DNA from: a virus
Length of the DNA stretch: 64,000 nt
Reading direction: 5' to 3' (one strand)
Virus record (IMG/VR): IMGVR_UViG_3300031565_000015
Span: 1 to 64,000 of that record
In this document: positions 40,901 to 49,193 of the stretch, piece by piece
Layout of the letters: each line of letters begins with the position of its first letter
How positions within the stretch are numbered: position 1 is the first letter of the stretch
Notes under the pieces: generated by a model
Databases searched by the model: none
Seen by the model: the letters and a program-made list of their open reading frames with translations, nothing else
What the model was told of the DNA's origin: nothing
Program-made: the position numbers and the translations under genes

Positions 40901-42937
40901 AAGGATGAGATTGTCGTACTCCTCAGAATCCATTGTGATCTTTTCGTAATCGGACTGGAAGTCTTCCTGTATTTTATTACGCTCATCTACTGCGTCTTTT
41001 TCCGCCTTGATCTGCTCCTGGAGAGATTTTTCAGCGGCTTTAGCCCGTTTGTCGAGTATTTTATTGATATCCGCGTTCAACTGGTCTTCTATCTCTTTTT
41101 TATCTCGGCCAGTGGCTTGGTACGCAGCGAGATCTTCTTTGTAACTGGTGAGCTTGGCATCATCTGTCTTAGCAATGCGTTTCATCACATCTTCTTCAAT
41201 TTTATCGGCAGCAGCGCTCATAGCTTTTCTCTGTGCTTCAAGAGCCTGAGTTAACGGACTCGTAGGAACGGGGCTGGCTGTTGGGCTCCGGTAGGACCCT
41301 ATGCCTGAACTGCTTTCGTATATTAAGTTTGCTTCTGCTAACTGTTTCACCAGTTCTATCTCTTTTTTGATCTCCTCTTGCCTTGCTTTCATGGGGGCGC
41401 CGTCCCCAACCCACATAGCTGCTCTTCCAGCTTTTTCGTAGGCAAGTTCTAATAGTCTAACTTTCTCTTCTGAAGTAAGAATCTCCCCGTTCAACTCTTT
41501 CATTTTTAATTGAATATCACTTGTGCCGAGAGTCAGAGCTTCATTCCATGATAACGCTCCGCCAGCCGCCATACCGAACTGAGCCCCTGCGTCACCAACT
41601 ATCTTCATTACAGCACCGAGACCCCCTGCAACCCATACTGATGACTTTGCGATACTTCCCATGCCTGTAGCAAAATTAGTTAAGTTTGTAGTCAAACTCG
41701 GGTCTTTCAGCATAACTGTTAGTTCTCTCATACCATCGACGATGGCCGTCATAAACCCACCGCGCGCCATTTGATTCTTAGCATCCTCCCACGCCATAGC
41801 CAGTTCATTAATGGCTTTAACAGAATCAGCAATAGTCCCCTGGAAACTCTCTTCCATAGCCACACGGAACTTGGGTAGGAAATCTTCTGAGTAAACTTCT
41901 CCGGCACTTACGGCTTTATCGAAAGCCTCGACAGTCATACCCATGGCTCTTGCACCAATTTGAAATGCACCAGGAAGCGAGTCGCCCATTTGCCTCCTAA
42001 TTTCTTCCATGCTGACCTTACCTTTCGACATCATCTGTTCCAAGGCAAGGAAAACTAAACTGGTCTTTTCAGACGAAAGCCCCATAACGGCAGAGGCATT
42101 GGAGATTGAACGGAAGATCGCTTGTACTTCTTTCATCGGAATTTTACTACTCTGAGCGGCGGCGAGGAATCCTTTGTAGCCGTCCCTCAACGTATAGAAG
42201 TTCAGACCGAGTGAGGCTGAAGTGTCACGTAAGAAAGCCATTTCCTTCTCGGCAGCAGCCACAGAGCCGGTGATAGCTTTGTAAGCATTGTCAGCAACGA
42301 GCGTTTCCTGCCCGGTCTTGAAGACCGCCATCCCGAGTTCTTTGATCGTGTATGCGGCTGCGATAGCTGATCCGAACCCTATAAGTTCGGCAGTCATCAT
42401 CCCCATAGAGCGCGTGAAGTTAGCCGCAGTTGTGTGGGCGCCGGACATATTGCCCTGCATCTTCTTGACGGACCCGGCCATCTTATCGGCCTGAGTGCTT
42501 GAATATCCCATCTGGATGGCGAGTGCTTTAGATTCACGGGCTGTCAGCCCCATTGCGTTGGAAAGGGTCTTTAACGAGGTTGTGGCCGTCGTTAAAGCCC
42601 TGTTACGTAACATCTTCTCTACCATGGAGGCGTACTGAGCTTCGGTGATACCGGCTTGCTTGGCCACACCTGATAAACCGGAAGCGATCTGTTGGGCTGA
42701 CTGAGTGAATCCTTGGCTAGAGGACTTGGCTGACTGTGCAAGCCTTGACAAGCCCATAGACAAATCTTCGATCCCCTTAGACGCTGTTCTGGGGGTCACT
42801 GCATTGTTCAAGGCTTTGCTGACTTCAGTTCCGGACTTCTTGGCGAACGTGCGGAGTGAAGACATATCCTTCTCAAACTGAGTGGTGTCCCCTTTTACTT
42901 GAACATATATACTGCCGATCGCCCCTACAGTTGTCAT
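37928..42937 (-). CDS. Tail tape measure protein
   Basis: 1669 residues, the longest gene here. A helical N-terminus is followed by the tape-measure domain (SLGLNFYTLRDGYKGFLAAA, KTSLVFLALEQMMSKGKVSM, EIRRQMGDSLPGAFQIGARAMGM) around 240-370, long coiled coils to about 870, six 18-residue repeats near 1120-1230, and a C-terminal region with GLTTGPSIAGEAGQEWIVPVYG typical of tape-measure ends. Length predicts a tail of about 250 nm if 1.5 angstrom per residue applies. Its ATG overlaps the chaperone stop. Confidence 0.9.
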   Translation of the reverse strand: MTTVGAIGSIYVQVKGDTTQFEKDMSSLRTFAKKSGTEVSKALNNAVTPRTASKGIEDLSMGLSRLAQSAKSSSQGFTQSAQQIASGLSGVAKQAGITEAQYASMVEKMLRNRALTTATTSLKTLSNAMGLTARESKALAIQMGYSSTQADKMAGSVKKMQGNMSGAHTTAANFTRSMGMMTAELIGFGSAIAAAYTIKELGMAVFKTGQETLVADNAYKAITGSVAAAEKEMAFLRDTSASLGLNFYTLRDGYKGFLAAAQSSKIPMKEVQAIFRSISNASAVMGLSSEKTSLVFLALEQMMSKGKVSMEEIRRQMGDSLPGAFQIGARAMGMTVEAFDKAVSAGEVYSEDFLPKFRVAMEESFQGTIADSVKAINELAMAWEDAKNQMARGGFMTAIVDGMRELTVMLKDPSLTTNLTNFATGMGSIAKSSVWVAGGLGAVMKIVGDAGAQFGMAAGGALSWNEALTLGTSDIQLKMKELNGEILTSEEKVRLLELAYEKAGRAAMWVGDGAPMKARQEEIKKEIELVKQLAEANLIYESSSGIGSYRSPTASPVPTSPLTQALEAQRKAMSAAADKIEEDVMKRIAKTDDAKLTSYKEDLAAYQATGRDKKEIEDQLNADINKILDKRAKAAEKSLQEQIKAEKDAVDERNKIQEDFQSDYEKITMDSEEYDNLILQRKYDTYALHVEDKIKLEEWFAAESARLTDEIVNKELEVAEKYAKKVEDVDAKIQEELEKTAQETFDYKMDLLEKDFAEREKYATDEVSLERLKLQKIKALNDELSAASSPSSAPSSGGASTAQSTSSGGFANFTIYKYGGQEFRSMDAVNAYKDMISAQEEANESLKTLTENTAKANQLSAEAAQREIQQIIDEKKKAISGQGDRIIEWLMGKQRSEWGVAEWTNQFNTVSQYANGLDPTEEGFYENGLAALENMVDILMEIDALTEQQLSEQKALADTLLGSINTIDDAIISLQGGSLATVGSKEFFDKVYGEKMAAAVESPENVGDLVSFIEQNFLPFMKSYYADSEGYSTIFDNVLGGLEMLKGVYGTEWVTTVGGTKISYEWDDMVSFPLPLDPTNPLVKTIYTKDAMYQLPNDTNTENFITTYLKNEIIDVPLPSDVLTTYTEGQLFSVPGNTDVLTKYSEGQLFSVPLNTDVLTTYAESQLFNVPANTDVLTTYTEGQLFSVPGNNTVLTIYSKGQLFDVPINTGVLTTYTEGQLWSLPSVTDPLNLITKEEYNWIDMVQFLDPVEKKKIDWSSWVNFNFASLGNMVNSAFLGTTISGGDNAGGAPPTQLSDMVAGWNLTAVNKNITDMAETFANTKSVWKWIAEAGQWAVSLPDADDLGKSYAESKGFGFLEQLNSGDGIWVNSETTQDLDLGVSAGGNIENATNALYDFMTAIGLVPGYADLIIAKVKTGTPFQQAFDDVVTNLGNLETPLKDVGGAADIAKGDDTTGAMALYAALLNTESPFTDANTAINTLSGNVKSQLETVVGFFNSFSEGLGLTFAGSDLGGATAGKTIEAYEKEAAVTYSWIWQGKTIADMFGHTMDRWLKVNSLGQSVGGIVVSDGMPKYAGGGLTTGPSIAGEAGQEWIVPVYGSDKNESFLKSVGADPDAIGKAVAKYVGSGSGKEVNLTINLNVDGQVINTVVKKGLKGGDTDLIQAVRSVA
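39254..39577 (-). repeat. Six 54-bp repeats in the tape measure gene
   Basis: The repeats encode an 18-residue unit DVLTTYTEGQLFSVPGNT and close variants (LTKYSEGQLFSVPLNT, LTTYAESQLFNVPANT, LTIYSKGQLFDVPINT). Two or three more degenerate units flank them. Such repeats can expand or contract and change tail length. Confidence 0.9.
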
Positions 42938-43251
42938 GGCTTACTTTCCCTCATCTTAGATATGAAATGCCTGCCCAAGTTCACTACCTTCCGGAAACAG
43001 TCTTTCCGGAACTCAACCTCGCACAGATCCATGGCGGGGTATATCGCCAGTTCGTTCAGCGCTACCGGTCCGCTGAACCCCATTATGTATTGATCCTGAA
43101 CAAGTGGGTATACGTCCAGAGCGTCTTCATTCTCTGGGAGGCAGTCTGGCAGACATATCTTGCACTGTTCAGAATCAAAGTTATCCCCTTTTAGCTTACG
43201 GCACCTTTCGCAGCTTGGCTTTTCTTTGAGCCTTTCGGCTCGCTCAATGAG
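42934..43251 (-). CDS. Frameshift-encoded tail assembly chaperone extension (T part)
   Basis: The -1 frame after the slippery site is open for 105 residues and ends overlapping the tape measure ATG. It begins LIERAERLKEKPSCERC and holds two Cys pairs (CERC, CKICLPDC). It has no own ribosome site before a good ATG, so I read it as the C-terminal part of a fusion made by frameshift, as in lambda gpG-T. Confidence 0.85.
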   Translation of the reverse strand, partial: LIERAERLKEKPSCERCRKLKGDNFDSEQCKICLPDCLPENEDALDVYPLVQDQYIMGFSGPVALNELAIYPAMDLCEVEFRKDCFRKVVNLGRHFISKMRESKP

Positions 43252-43649
43252 TTTTTTTCGATCCGGGCCACCCTGTCCTCTTCCTGCTCCGCAAGGATTT
43301 CAAGACACTTGCCTACGAACTGTGCGAAACCCGGATTTGTTTGCATCAGGCGGGTTTTGGTTTCGGAGTCACAGATGTATGGAGTGCCGTCATCTTCTGT
43401 GAGATCCTTCCATTCAACGATGCAGTAGTCCCACAGCATCTCCGAGAACTTATCCTCATCGGGATCAATAACATCCCACCGACCTCCGTGCTTAAATTCC
43501 ACACGTTTTTTATTACATGCTTTCTGAACCTTCTTGCGCTGCTCGTTGTTCATGGCCCGGATACGGATCTCTCCGGATTCAGGATCAGTGTCATCAAATT
43601 TGAACCATACGCCAGGGTTCGGATCTCTCAGTGAAAAAACAGTTGCCAT
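43191..43649 (-). CDS. Tail assembly chaperone (G part)
   Basis: 152 residues. ASRDPNPGVWFKF-like start (FSLRDPNPGVWFKFDDTD), ARAMNNEQRKKVQKACNKKR and LWDYCIVEWKDLTEDDG are typical of tail assembly chaperones. It lies between the tube and tape measure genes. About residue 133 it meets the slippery A AAA AAC. Confidence 0.85.
   Translation of the reverse strand: MATVFSLRDPNPGVWFKFDDTDPESGEIRIRAMNNEQRKKVQKACNKKRVEFKHGGRWDVIDPDEDKFSEMLWDYCIVEWKDLTEDDGTPYICDSETKTRLMQTNPGFAQFVGKCLEILAEQEEDRVARIEKNSLSEPKGSKKSQAAKGAVS
43251..43257 (-). promoter_or_regulatory. Slippery heptamer A AAA AAC for -1 frameshifting
   Basis: In the zero frame the codons are GAA AAA AAC (A43257 to C43251). The heptamer matches X XXY YYZ exactly, the -1 frame downstream is fully open, and the gene order is that of phage tail chaperone pairs. 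The fused product would be about 238 residues. Confidence 0.9.
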
Positions 43650-43748
43650 AATTTTACATCTCCCTTATTCCCGTAATTAATAAAATGGCCGGGAGGGGGC
43701 CGGGAGTACCCCCTGTTCCATCATGATGGCCCGGCCAGTGGTAACTCA
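43650..43748 (-). other. Intergenic hairpin between tube and chaperone genes
   Basis: GGCCGGG near 43687 and CCCGGCC near 43732 can form a long-range stem enclosing GGGGG and CCCCC, a strong structure that may attenuate or process the late mRNA so that the tube gene is expressed more than the chaperone. Confidence 0.55.
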
Positions 43749-44198
43749 TTAAACCAGGACCAAAAGCCCTGATACTTTAGCCGTAAACGAAGTCGTTCCG
43801 AGTCCAGACTTATCCATACCAACGTTGAATGTGGTGATTGTGCAGGAGCTTACGACCGTCGGCGCCCCGGTGGTCAGTGTGGGGCTGAAATACCCGGCGG
43901 TGGCGCAGGGTGTGTAGTAACTGGTGTCGTTGATGTACAGGCGGAGGCTTGTGAGCGCTGAATTATACAAGTTCGCCTGCTGTAGCGCCTGCTGGCCCGT
44001 AGTATCGGTCGGGTCGTAATGCCCATTAAAAGTAACAGACCCTCCGTCTTTCATCCCGTATAGGAATGTTTTCCACTCATCACCAAACGCTGAACTGTCG
44101 AACTCCTCAACTGTAACTCCGTCATAACTCCAAGTGCCCATCCCGGCTACGGTGCTGGCCCCGAGAGTGACCTTGCCATCTTTACCTACAATAGCCAT
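43749..44198 (-). CDS. Major tail (tube) protein
   Basis: 149 residues. GKDGKVTLGASTVAGMGTWSYDGV, SSAFGDEWKTFLYGMKDGGSVTFNGHYD and the beta-rich end are typical of long-tail tube proteins. It precedes the chaperone gene. Confidence 0.85.
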   Translation of the reverse strand: MAIVGKDGKVTLGASTVAGMGTWSYDGVTVEEFDSSAFGDEWKTFLYGMKDGGSVTFNGHYDPTDTTGQQALQQANLYNSALTSLRLYINDTSYYTPCATAGYFSPTLTTGAPTVVSSCTITTFNVGMDKSGLGTTSFTAKVSGLLVLV

Positions 44199-44209
44199 AA
44201 TCTGTTCTC

Positions 44210-45439
44210 CTAAGTTTTCGGGGTCAGAACCTTACACATTTGGTGCAAAGTTTTGTTGACCTCCATGGTTATTAAGTGCCCGACCTCGATTGAGGTATCC
44301 ACAAAGATCCTCACTCCTACTGATCTGGCCTTACTGCAAAAATTTATATCTTCGCCCACGTGTCTCCCGTCCACAAAGCCGAACTCGAACCATTTGCCAT
44401 CTATTTTATCACCTATCTGCATATCAAACAAGAGACAGCCTGTTCCTGTAGCATCGATCTCAATTAGGTCTCCTGAATATGCTTCCTCATCTGACACGTT
44501 GTGGTACTTACCGAGTTCACCCCGAAGAAATATCGGATCGAACGGCATCCATCTCCTGTGGACCCTGACCCCACAGATGTCGACCTTGTGGGACATCAGT
44601 TTAGTGAGCGTATCGTGAGGGTAGACCTGATCGGTGTCGAGCATGAGCAGATATCTTGCGCCTTCCATCTGCGCCTGTTCTACCAGAGAGTTCCGCGCGT
44701 CTGCTATCGACATCCCCCACGGCCCGTGTGGGAATTTCGGGACCAGAAGAGTATATGATTCAGGTTTCTCCATACAGGCATAAGATGTGAAGAATTGGAC
44801 GGGCACTGTCGGGTCTACCAACGGAAATCCGATAGCTATTTTATTCCCGTACCTCTCTCGTTTCCGGCGGATGTAAGTCTTGCGGTCCTTCGCCAATACG
44901 TCATCCGAGTATGAAATCTTCAGGGCTGCGTCCTCGGAATCCCCTCTTCCGTTAAAAGGGTGGTCGTGAAGTATCTTAGAGCCTTTAGCAACTTTAAACC
45001 TCCCCATCTCGGAAGCGATATCTCTCAACTCATCATCGCTGAAACAATGATGATATTCTGTCGAGTAGAAAGATTCTCCACCCGTAAATTCAAGCATTTT
45101 CTTGTGAGACAGGACGTGGCCGTAGTCCATCCAGTCCCCTCTCAGTTCTGTCATCAACCCTACGACACCCCACCCGTCTTCAAACGTCTCCATTGTGGCC
45201 ACAGCTTCTTCAAGGAAACCTGCTTGCGGTACCGAATCATCCCCGAGTAACAAAACAAGGTCGTATTTCGTTTGCGCTATCATAGGGATTATCTTTTTAA
45301 GCACACTGGTCTCGGATTTATCGACTTTTGAGATTATCTCGTACTCAATGTCACCGGCGTTGGCCGCTATCGCTTTCAGACAATCGTTCACCTTTTCAGT
45401 CCTGGTAATTGGTATAACTATCGACACTCCCGGTCTCAT
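44210..45439 (-). CDS. Two-domain glycosyltransferase (GT2-like)
   Basis: 409 residues. An N-terminal GT-A-like domain (VSIVIPITRTEKVNDCLKAI, LVLLLGDDSVPQAGFLE) is followed by a second (YLLMLDTDQVYPHDTLTKLM with DxD, VDICGVRVHRRWMPFDPIF, GCLLFDMQIGDKIDGKWFEF, VGEDINFCSKARSVGV). Transferases of this kind use nucleotide sugars. Its position inside the tail gene block suggests that the phage glycosylates a virion protein. Confidence 0.8.
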   Translation of the reverse strand: MRPGVSIVIPITRTEKVNDCLKAIAANAGDIEYEIISKVDKSETSVLKKIIPMIAQTKYDLVLLLGDDSVPQAGFLEEAVATMETFEDGWGVVGLMTELRGDWMDYGHVLSHKKMLEFTGGESFYSTEYHHCFSDDELRDIASEMGRFKVAKGSKILHDHPFNGRGDSEDAALKISYSDDVLAKDRKTYIRRKRERYGNKIAIGFPLVDPTVPVQFFTSYACMEKPESYTLLVPKFPHGPWGMSIADARNSLVEQAQMEGARYLLMLDTDQVYPHDTLTKLMSHKVDICGVRVHRRWMPFDPIFLRGELGKYHNVSDEEAYSGDLIEIDATGTGCLLFDMQIGDKIDGKWFEFGFVDGRHVGEDINFCSKARSVGVRIFVDTSIEVGHLITMEVNKTLHQMCKVLTPKT

Positions 45440-45825
45440 TTATAATACCTCGCCATATATTTTATCATGTATCTGAAATACTCATCGTTCTCTCCGTCCC
45501 GTAAAGGCTGTTGGTACCCACGTTCCATAATAATCGAAGTGTACCCAGTAGCAGTGGGTCTCGCGTCGTCATACAGAGTCGTAAGTGCTCCGTAAGCAGT
45601 GTCTCTCAGAGCAGATGTGGCAGCTATTATGTCGAATTGAATTGATACCAGTTCATACATCTTGCCAGCAAACCAATAGTCCGGGACAGCGAAAACATTA
45701 AAAAAAGCGTAAGTCATGGTAGCCCCCTGCGGAGCACGCTCTCTGAACATCCCTCCGGGCAGAGCGGCTTTCAGTGCTGCGCTCCCTGAGTATTTTGCGT
45801 ATATTCCGGCTAATATCGCTTTCAT
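45436..45825 (-). CDS. Tail terminator-like protein (DUF3168-type)
   Basis: 129 residues. LPGGMFRERAPQGATMTYAFF and the beta-helix order suit the tail terminator/completion family by position (after head-tail joining genes, before the tube). The start overlaps the previous stop. Confidence 0.7.
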   Translation of the reverse strand: MKAILAGIYAKYSGSAALKAALPGGMFRERAPQGATMTYAFFNVFAVPDYWFAGKMYELVSIQFDIIAATSALRDTAYGALTTLYDDARPTATGYTSIIMERGYQQPLRDGENDEYFRYMIKYMARYYK

Positions 45826-46079
45826 TGCTTCGCCTGTAATGGGATTAAATCATACCCATAGTGTTTTGCGGCTTCACGAACATTTTCCAACGATAGAAGT
45901 GGCTCTGCTTCAATATCAAGACCTTCCATATATAAGCTTATCTGTGCTGAACAGATTTCATCTCTCCGCATTCTGATATCACATTTAGTGATTCCGGAAA
46001 TCTTCCGCCCGTCAGACGATATAAACTCCGCGTCACGAGTGTTCGAACTGCATTTTATCCTAATGTATTCTTTTACCAT
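45822..46079 (-). CDS. Hypothetical protein
   Basis: 85 residues, beta-rich, starting MVKEYIRIKCSSNTRDAEF. Lies between the gp10-like and terminator genes. GGGAGGAG site. Function unknown. Confidence 0.65.
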   Translation of the reverse strand: MVKEYIRIKCSSNTRDAEFISSDGRKISGITKCDIRMRRDEICSAQISLYMEGLDIEAEPLLSLENVREAAKHYGYDLIPLQAKQ

Positions 46080-46091
46080 AATCTCCTCCCG

Positions 46092-46436
46092 TTATTTAAC
46101 CCCGAATTGTTGCCGAGCAAGCGATATGTTCATCATCCTGGCAGGCTCAAGGTACGGATGGGGTTGCGCTGGTCGTGGGCCTCCGTGTCCATGCTCTACC
46201 AAAAACGCCTGCATGGCCCCCTTACCACCTGCTCTGGTAATATATCCGCCATCTGGAAATTTACTTTTCTTGGCACGGATAGACCGTCTGAGGGCTCCGG
46301 TCTTATCCTGGAAGCCGGGCACCATGGACTTAGCGTCCCGGGCGATCTGCTTTGCTATTATCTCGGATTTCTCATCCAGAAACCTCTCCAGTTCCTCCAT
46401 GAATGGCTCGACATTCCAGGTCACTGTTGCTGTCAT
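46092..46436 (-). CDS. HK97 gp10-like head-tail joining protein
   Basis: 114 residues from the ATG at 46436. ARDAKSMVPGFQDKTGALRRSI and the PHPYLEPA end are the hallmarks of HK97 gp10-type tail-completion proteins. GAGGTGA site. Confidence 0.8.
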   Translation of the reverse strand: MTATVTWNVEPFMEELERFLDEKSEIIAKQIARDAKSMVPGFQDKTGALRRSIRAKKSKFPDGGYITRAGGKGAMQAFLVEHGHGGPRPAQPHPYLEPARMMNISLARQQFGVK

Positions 46437-46756
46437 GCTTTCACCTCGCACCATAAGATCATATCATTATCCCTCCCGTAATCTTGTGTGGATGTGATAT
46501 CATAATTCTTGCCGCCTGTCACTACTCTTACCGATGTGACGATCCGACTGTCCCGGCGGATCTTCAGTTTTATCATCTCATTGGACGTCAGCTTGCCGGA
46601 CTCTATCAGTTCATTGCCTTTCAGTGGCATTCGCTTTGCCCGAGTCGGGGCGCCGGCAATAGCCGCCCATGTCTGAGTCGGAGAACCTGTCGAGTCTACA
46701 CCCGTAGAGAAAGACTGAAACTGAACAACAGTATCGAGATCTCCCGCCCGTATCAT
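46433..46756 (-). CDS. Head closure protein (SPP1 gp16-like)
   Basis: 107 residues from the ATG at 46756 after GGGTGG. IRAGDLDTVVQFQSFSTG, TWAAIAGAPTRAKRMPL and KNYDITSTQDYGRDNDM are typical of head-tail closure (PF05521-type) proteins. Confidence 0.8.
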   Translation of the reverse strand: MIRAGDLDTVVQFQSFSTGVDSTGSPTQTWAAIAGAPTRAKRMPLKGNELIESGKLTSNEMIKLKIRRDSRIVTSVRVVTGGKNYDITSTQDYGRDNDMILWCEVKA

Positions 46757-47559
46757 GCGAACCACCCGAGTCTGTAATTTCCGAGCAGATTTTGAAGATA
46801 GTTCGGTATTACCTGGATTGTCTGACCCTGACCGATCACAATAGTCTCTCGGTTGGCGTAAGCATCTCCTACCATCATCAGAATAGCGACCCTGATCGGT
46901 TCCGGAACTGCGAGTGGTACTGCCACACCACCGGTGGTGTAAGCGGCGTTATATGATGATCCATCGAGGCTGTAGGTGTCAGCCGTCAGTTTGGTTATAT
47001 TCCAGGTGCCGTTGGCGTTCGTGTTCCCGCCGACATCCGATATGCGTACCCTGCGGCCCGTAAGGTACCCATGCCCGACCTGTGGGATCACAATGGGTGA
47101 GGCTGAAGATGCTCCGGTGATTGCCGTTGCAGCATGAGTTCCATATCCGCAGGTGAACTCGATCCGGATAGGGTTGCTCGGATACAGGCTCTCTGTCGGC
47201 CAGGACTCGTTATACCCAAGGACCACTCGGCCCGGGTCAGATTCGATATCAACGATATACTCTGAGGCAGTTACCGTATTCTCGGTCCCGTCCGTATCGA
47301 GATACTTCACACTCCCGACTGATTGGAGCGTACCGTAAGGCATATTAAACCAGTCGCCTGCCGGCCACTCATCTGCGTAGGCAGTCCAGGTCTGGGTCAG
47401 CAGTTTGCGGTTGGTGATACTCTCAACGGAAGCCACGGCTGAGAATATGAGTGACTGAACGTACCCGTAGTCTTCACTCGGAACACCATTTAGATGCTTG
47501 ATCGCTTCGTCCAGAGAGACCACGTTGCCTGTCGGTTCTGTTACTATTTTAGTTTTCAT
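46753..47559 (-). CDS. Head-tail adaptor (gp6-like) with inserted FCCH-like domain
   Basis: 268 residues. The ends (SLDEAIKHLNGV, IFSAVASVESITNRKLLTQT and RVAILMMVGDAYANRE) are adaptor-type. Residues about 143-215 (ITGASSASPIVIPQVGHGYL, NTNANGTWNITKLTADTYSL, SYNAAYTTGG) are a beta domain often labelled FCCH in phage proteins, here inserted before the last helices. It may decorate the neck. Confidence 0.78.
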   Translation of the reverse strand: MKTKIVTEPTGNVVSLDEAIKHLNGVPSEDYGYVQSLIFSAVASVESITNRKLLTQTWTAYADEWPAGDWFNMPYGTLQSVGSVKYLDTDGTENTVTASEYIVDIESDPGRVVLGYNESWPTESLYPSNPIRIEFTCGYGTHAATAITGASSASPIVIPQVGHGYLTGRRVRISDVGGNTNANGTWNITKLTADTYSLDGSSYNAAYTTGGVAVPLAVPEPIRVAILMMVGDAYANRETIVIGQGQTIQVIPNYLQNLLGNYRLGWFA

Positions 47560-49193
47560 TCAATCCATCCTCTAACTGCTGCTGTGCATGTAGTTCCGCC
47601 AGCCGAATAGTCGCCCACTGCCGTCATTTTGATATCTGTCTTCTCTGGAAAAGATCCTGGCACTTCGAGGGGTCTAAATGACGACCCGTTAAGAGAAAAC
47701 AACTCACCGGCAGGAAGGAAAAAAGTCTTTCCGAACAATCTATACTTTGGAGTAAAAGTTACAGCGTTAAGCTTCAAGGAGTTCCCACCGGCACCACTGC
47801 CGACATTCAGACTTGTAAGGTGTAAAGTCTTTCCAGCGGGAACCGTATAAATCAATTGCCTACAGGCGGTAAGCCCTATTGGTATTACAGAGTAGGTTAT
47901 CGTATTTGGGGTGCCTGAAGTATTCTTAACTGTTATGCGCCCGACTGCTCCACCGGAAGACCCTACCTGAGTGGCATAACAGGAATTTATTCGTAAAAAC
48001 AGCGCCGTCGTGGTCACAACTCCTGTTCCGTTCAGAGTAACTTCCTCCGAAATCTCAGCATAGTTTGCGTCAAGTCCCGACAGCATCATCTTTTCCACAC
48101 CTGTGTTGCCCTCATCATCATTGGCAGAGGTAGAAACCACATTCAACTGCTGGGCCGCCGCCGGGAAAACATACAGGCTCGCAGTACCACCTTCTCCTTC
48201 CCACACATCAACGGCAGTGGCGTTCACACCAGAAACCCTCCCAAACTTACTGTAGGGGGTGTGGCCAGCTATATCACCCTCCGACAATGCCAATAGGTAA
48301 TCCTGTGAACAGATCTGCGGAGACTCCGCGTTGAACTGAAGACCTTTGTACGTTCCGGTTACTGTGTCGTATATCTTACCTGATACTTCGGCTCCAGTTG
48401 AGTCGAATTGGGTTGTTTTCAACTGAGTATTAGAATTTACAGATACCCCAGACTCCAGTTCTTCCAGACTGACCTTTATATTGGCGCCGTTCGTCAGGCT
48501 AACATTATCGTAAACTCCATCGGCTCTTTGGCCCGTTATAACAGCTTTCACAAGCTCGGCGTCATCCTGACTAACAATAGGGTCATCTATGTTATGACTT
48601 GACCACTTGATTGGGCCTTTTTTAATAACAGGGTGAATATAAAAAGATGTTTGCGCAACTGCCCCGTTAGTATAAACCATCCGATAATAAGCTGACTGGG
48701 CGGAAGGCGAGAAGAACTTATTGGCCCCAGCGACAATATCATAGCACTCCCCTTCATGCCAGTCTGTGCCGTTACAAGAATACTGTACCGACAGCTCGCC
48801 TGCTTGATCAGATCCAACCAGTGTGGCGATACAAGAATACCCAAGTATATTGGTGGCCGTTCCGGTAAAAACTTCCGCAATACCAAGGGGTGTTATAGTT
48901 GTATTATTAACATCTATTTTCCCATCTAATATCACATGTAGCTGACCGTCGGCGTCTATGGCTGCTTGGTTCGTACCATCTGTTATAATTACTTCAGTCC
49001 CTGACGCAAGTGCCACTGTTGGGCTCACAAGATACCAAGCATCGTCCGCAAGATTGAAGAAATACGTCTTACTGGTATCAACTTCCCGCCACCGGGAGCC
49101 GTTAGGTACGGTATTCCCGGCAGCGATAGTCGGTTTGGTCTCGGTTGACTTCCCCGAGAAGTTTTTTATGGTTGTCTCAAAAGAGTCAGACAT
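47556..49193 (-). CDS. Large virion protein (head fibre or decoration candidate)
   Basis: 545 residues from the ATG at 49193, which overlaps the previous stop (TAATG). Beta-rich throughout (DADGQLHVILDGKIDV, TVPAGKTLHLTSLNV, SLNGSSFRPLEVPGSFP). It lies in the head block after small structural genes. Assignment is by position and composition. Confidence 0.6.
   Translation of the reverse strand: MSDSFETTIKNFSGKSTETKPTIAAGNTVPNGSRWREVDTSKTYFFNLADDAWYLVSPTVALASGTEVIITDGTNQAAIDADGQLHVILDGKIDVNNTTITPLGIAEVFTGTATNILGYSCIATLVGSDQAGELSVQYSCNGTDWHEGECYDIVAGANKFFSPSAQSAYYRMVYTNGAVAQTSFYIHPVIKKGPIKWSSHNIDDPIVSQDDAELVKAVITGQRADGVYDNVSLTNGANIKVSLEELESGVSVNSNTQLKTTQFDSTGAEVSGKIYDTVTGTYKGLQFNAESPQICSQDYLLALSEGDIAGHTPYSKFGRVSGVNATAVDVWEGEGGTASLYVFPAAAQQLNVVSTSANDDEGNTGVEKMMLSGLDANYAEISEEVTLNGTGVVTTTALFLRINSCYATQVGSSGGAVGRITVKNTSGTPNTITYSVIPIGLTACRQLIYTVPAGKTLHLTSLNVGSGAGGNSLKLNAVTFTPKYRLFGKTFFLPAGELFSLNGSSFRPLEVPGSFPEKTDIKMTAVGDYSAGGTTCTAAVRGWIE

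Noticed and set aside
40712-41254. Rightward 180-codon frame in the tape measure gene
   Set aside because: Antisense of coiled-coil codons; hydrophobic artefact.
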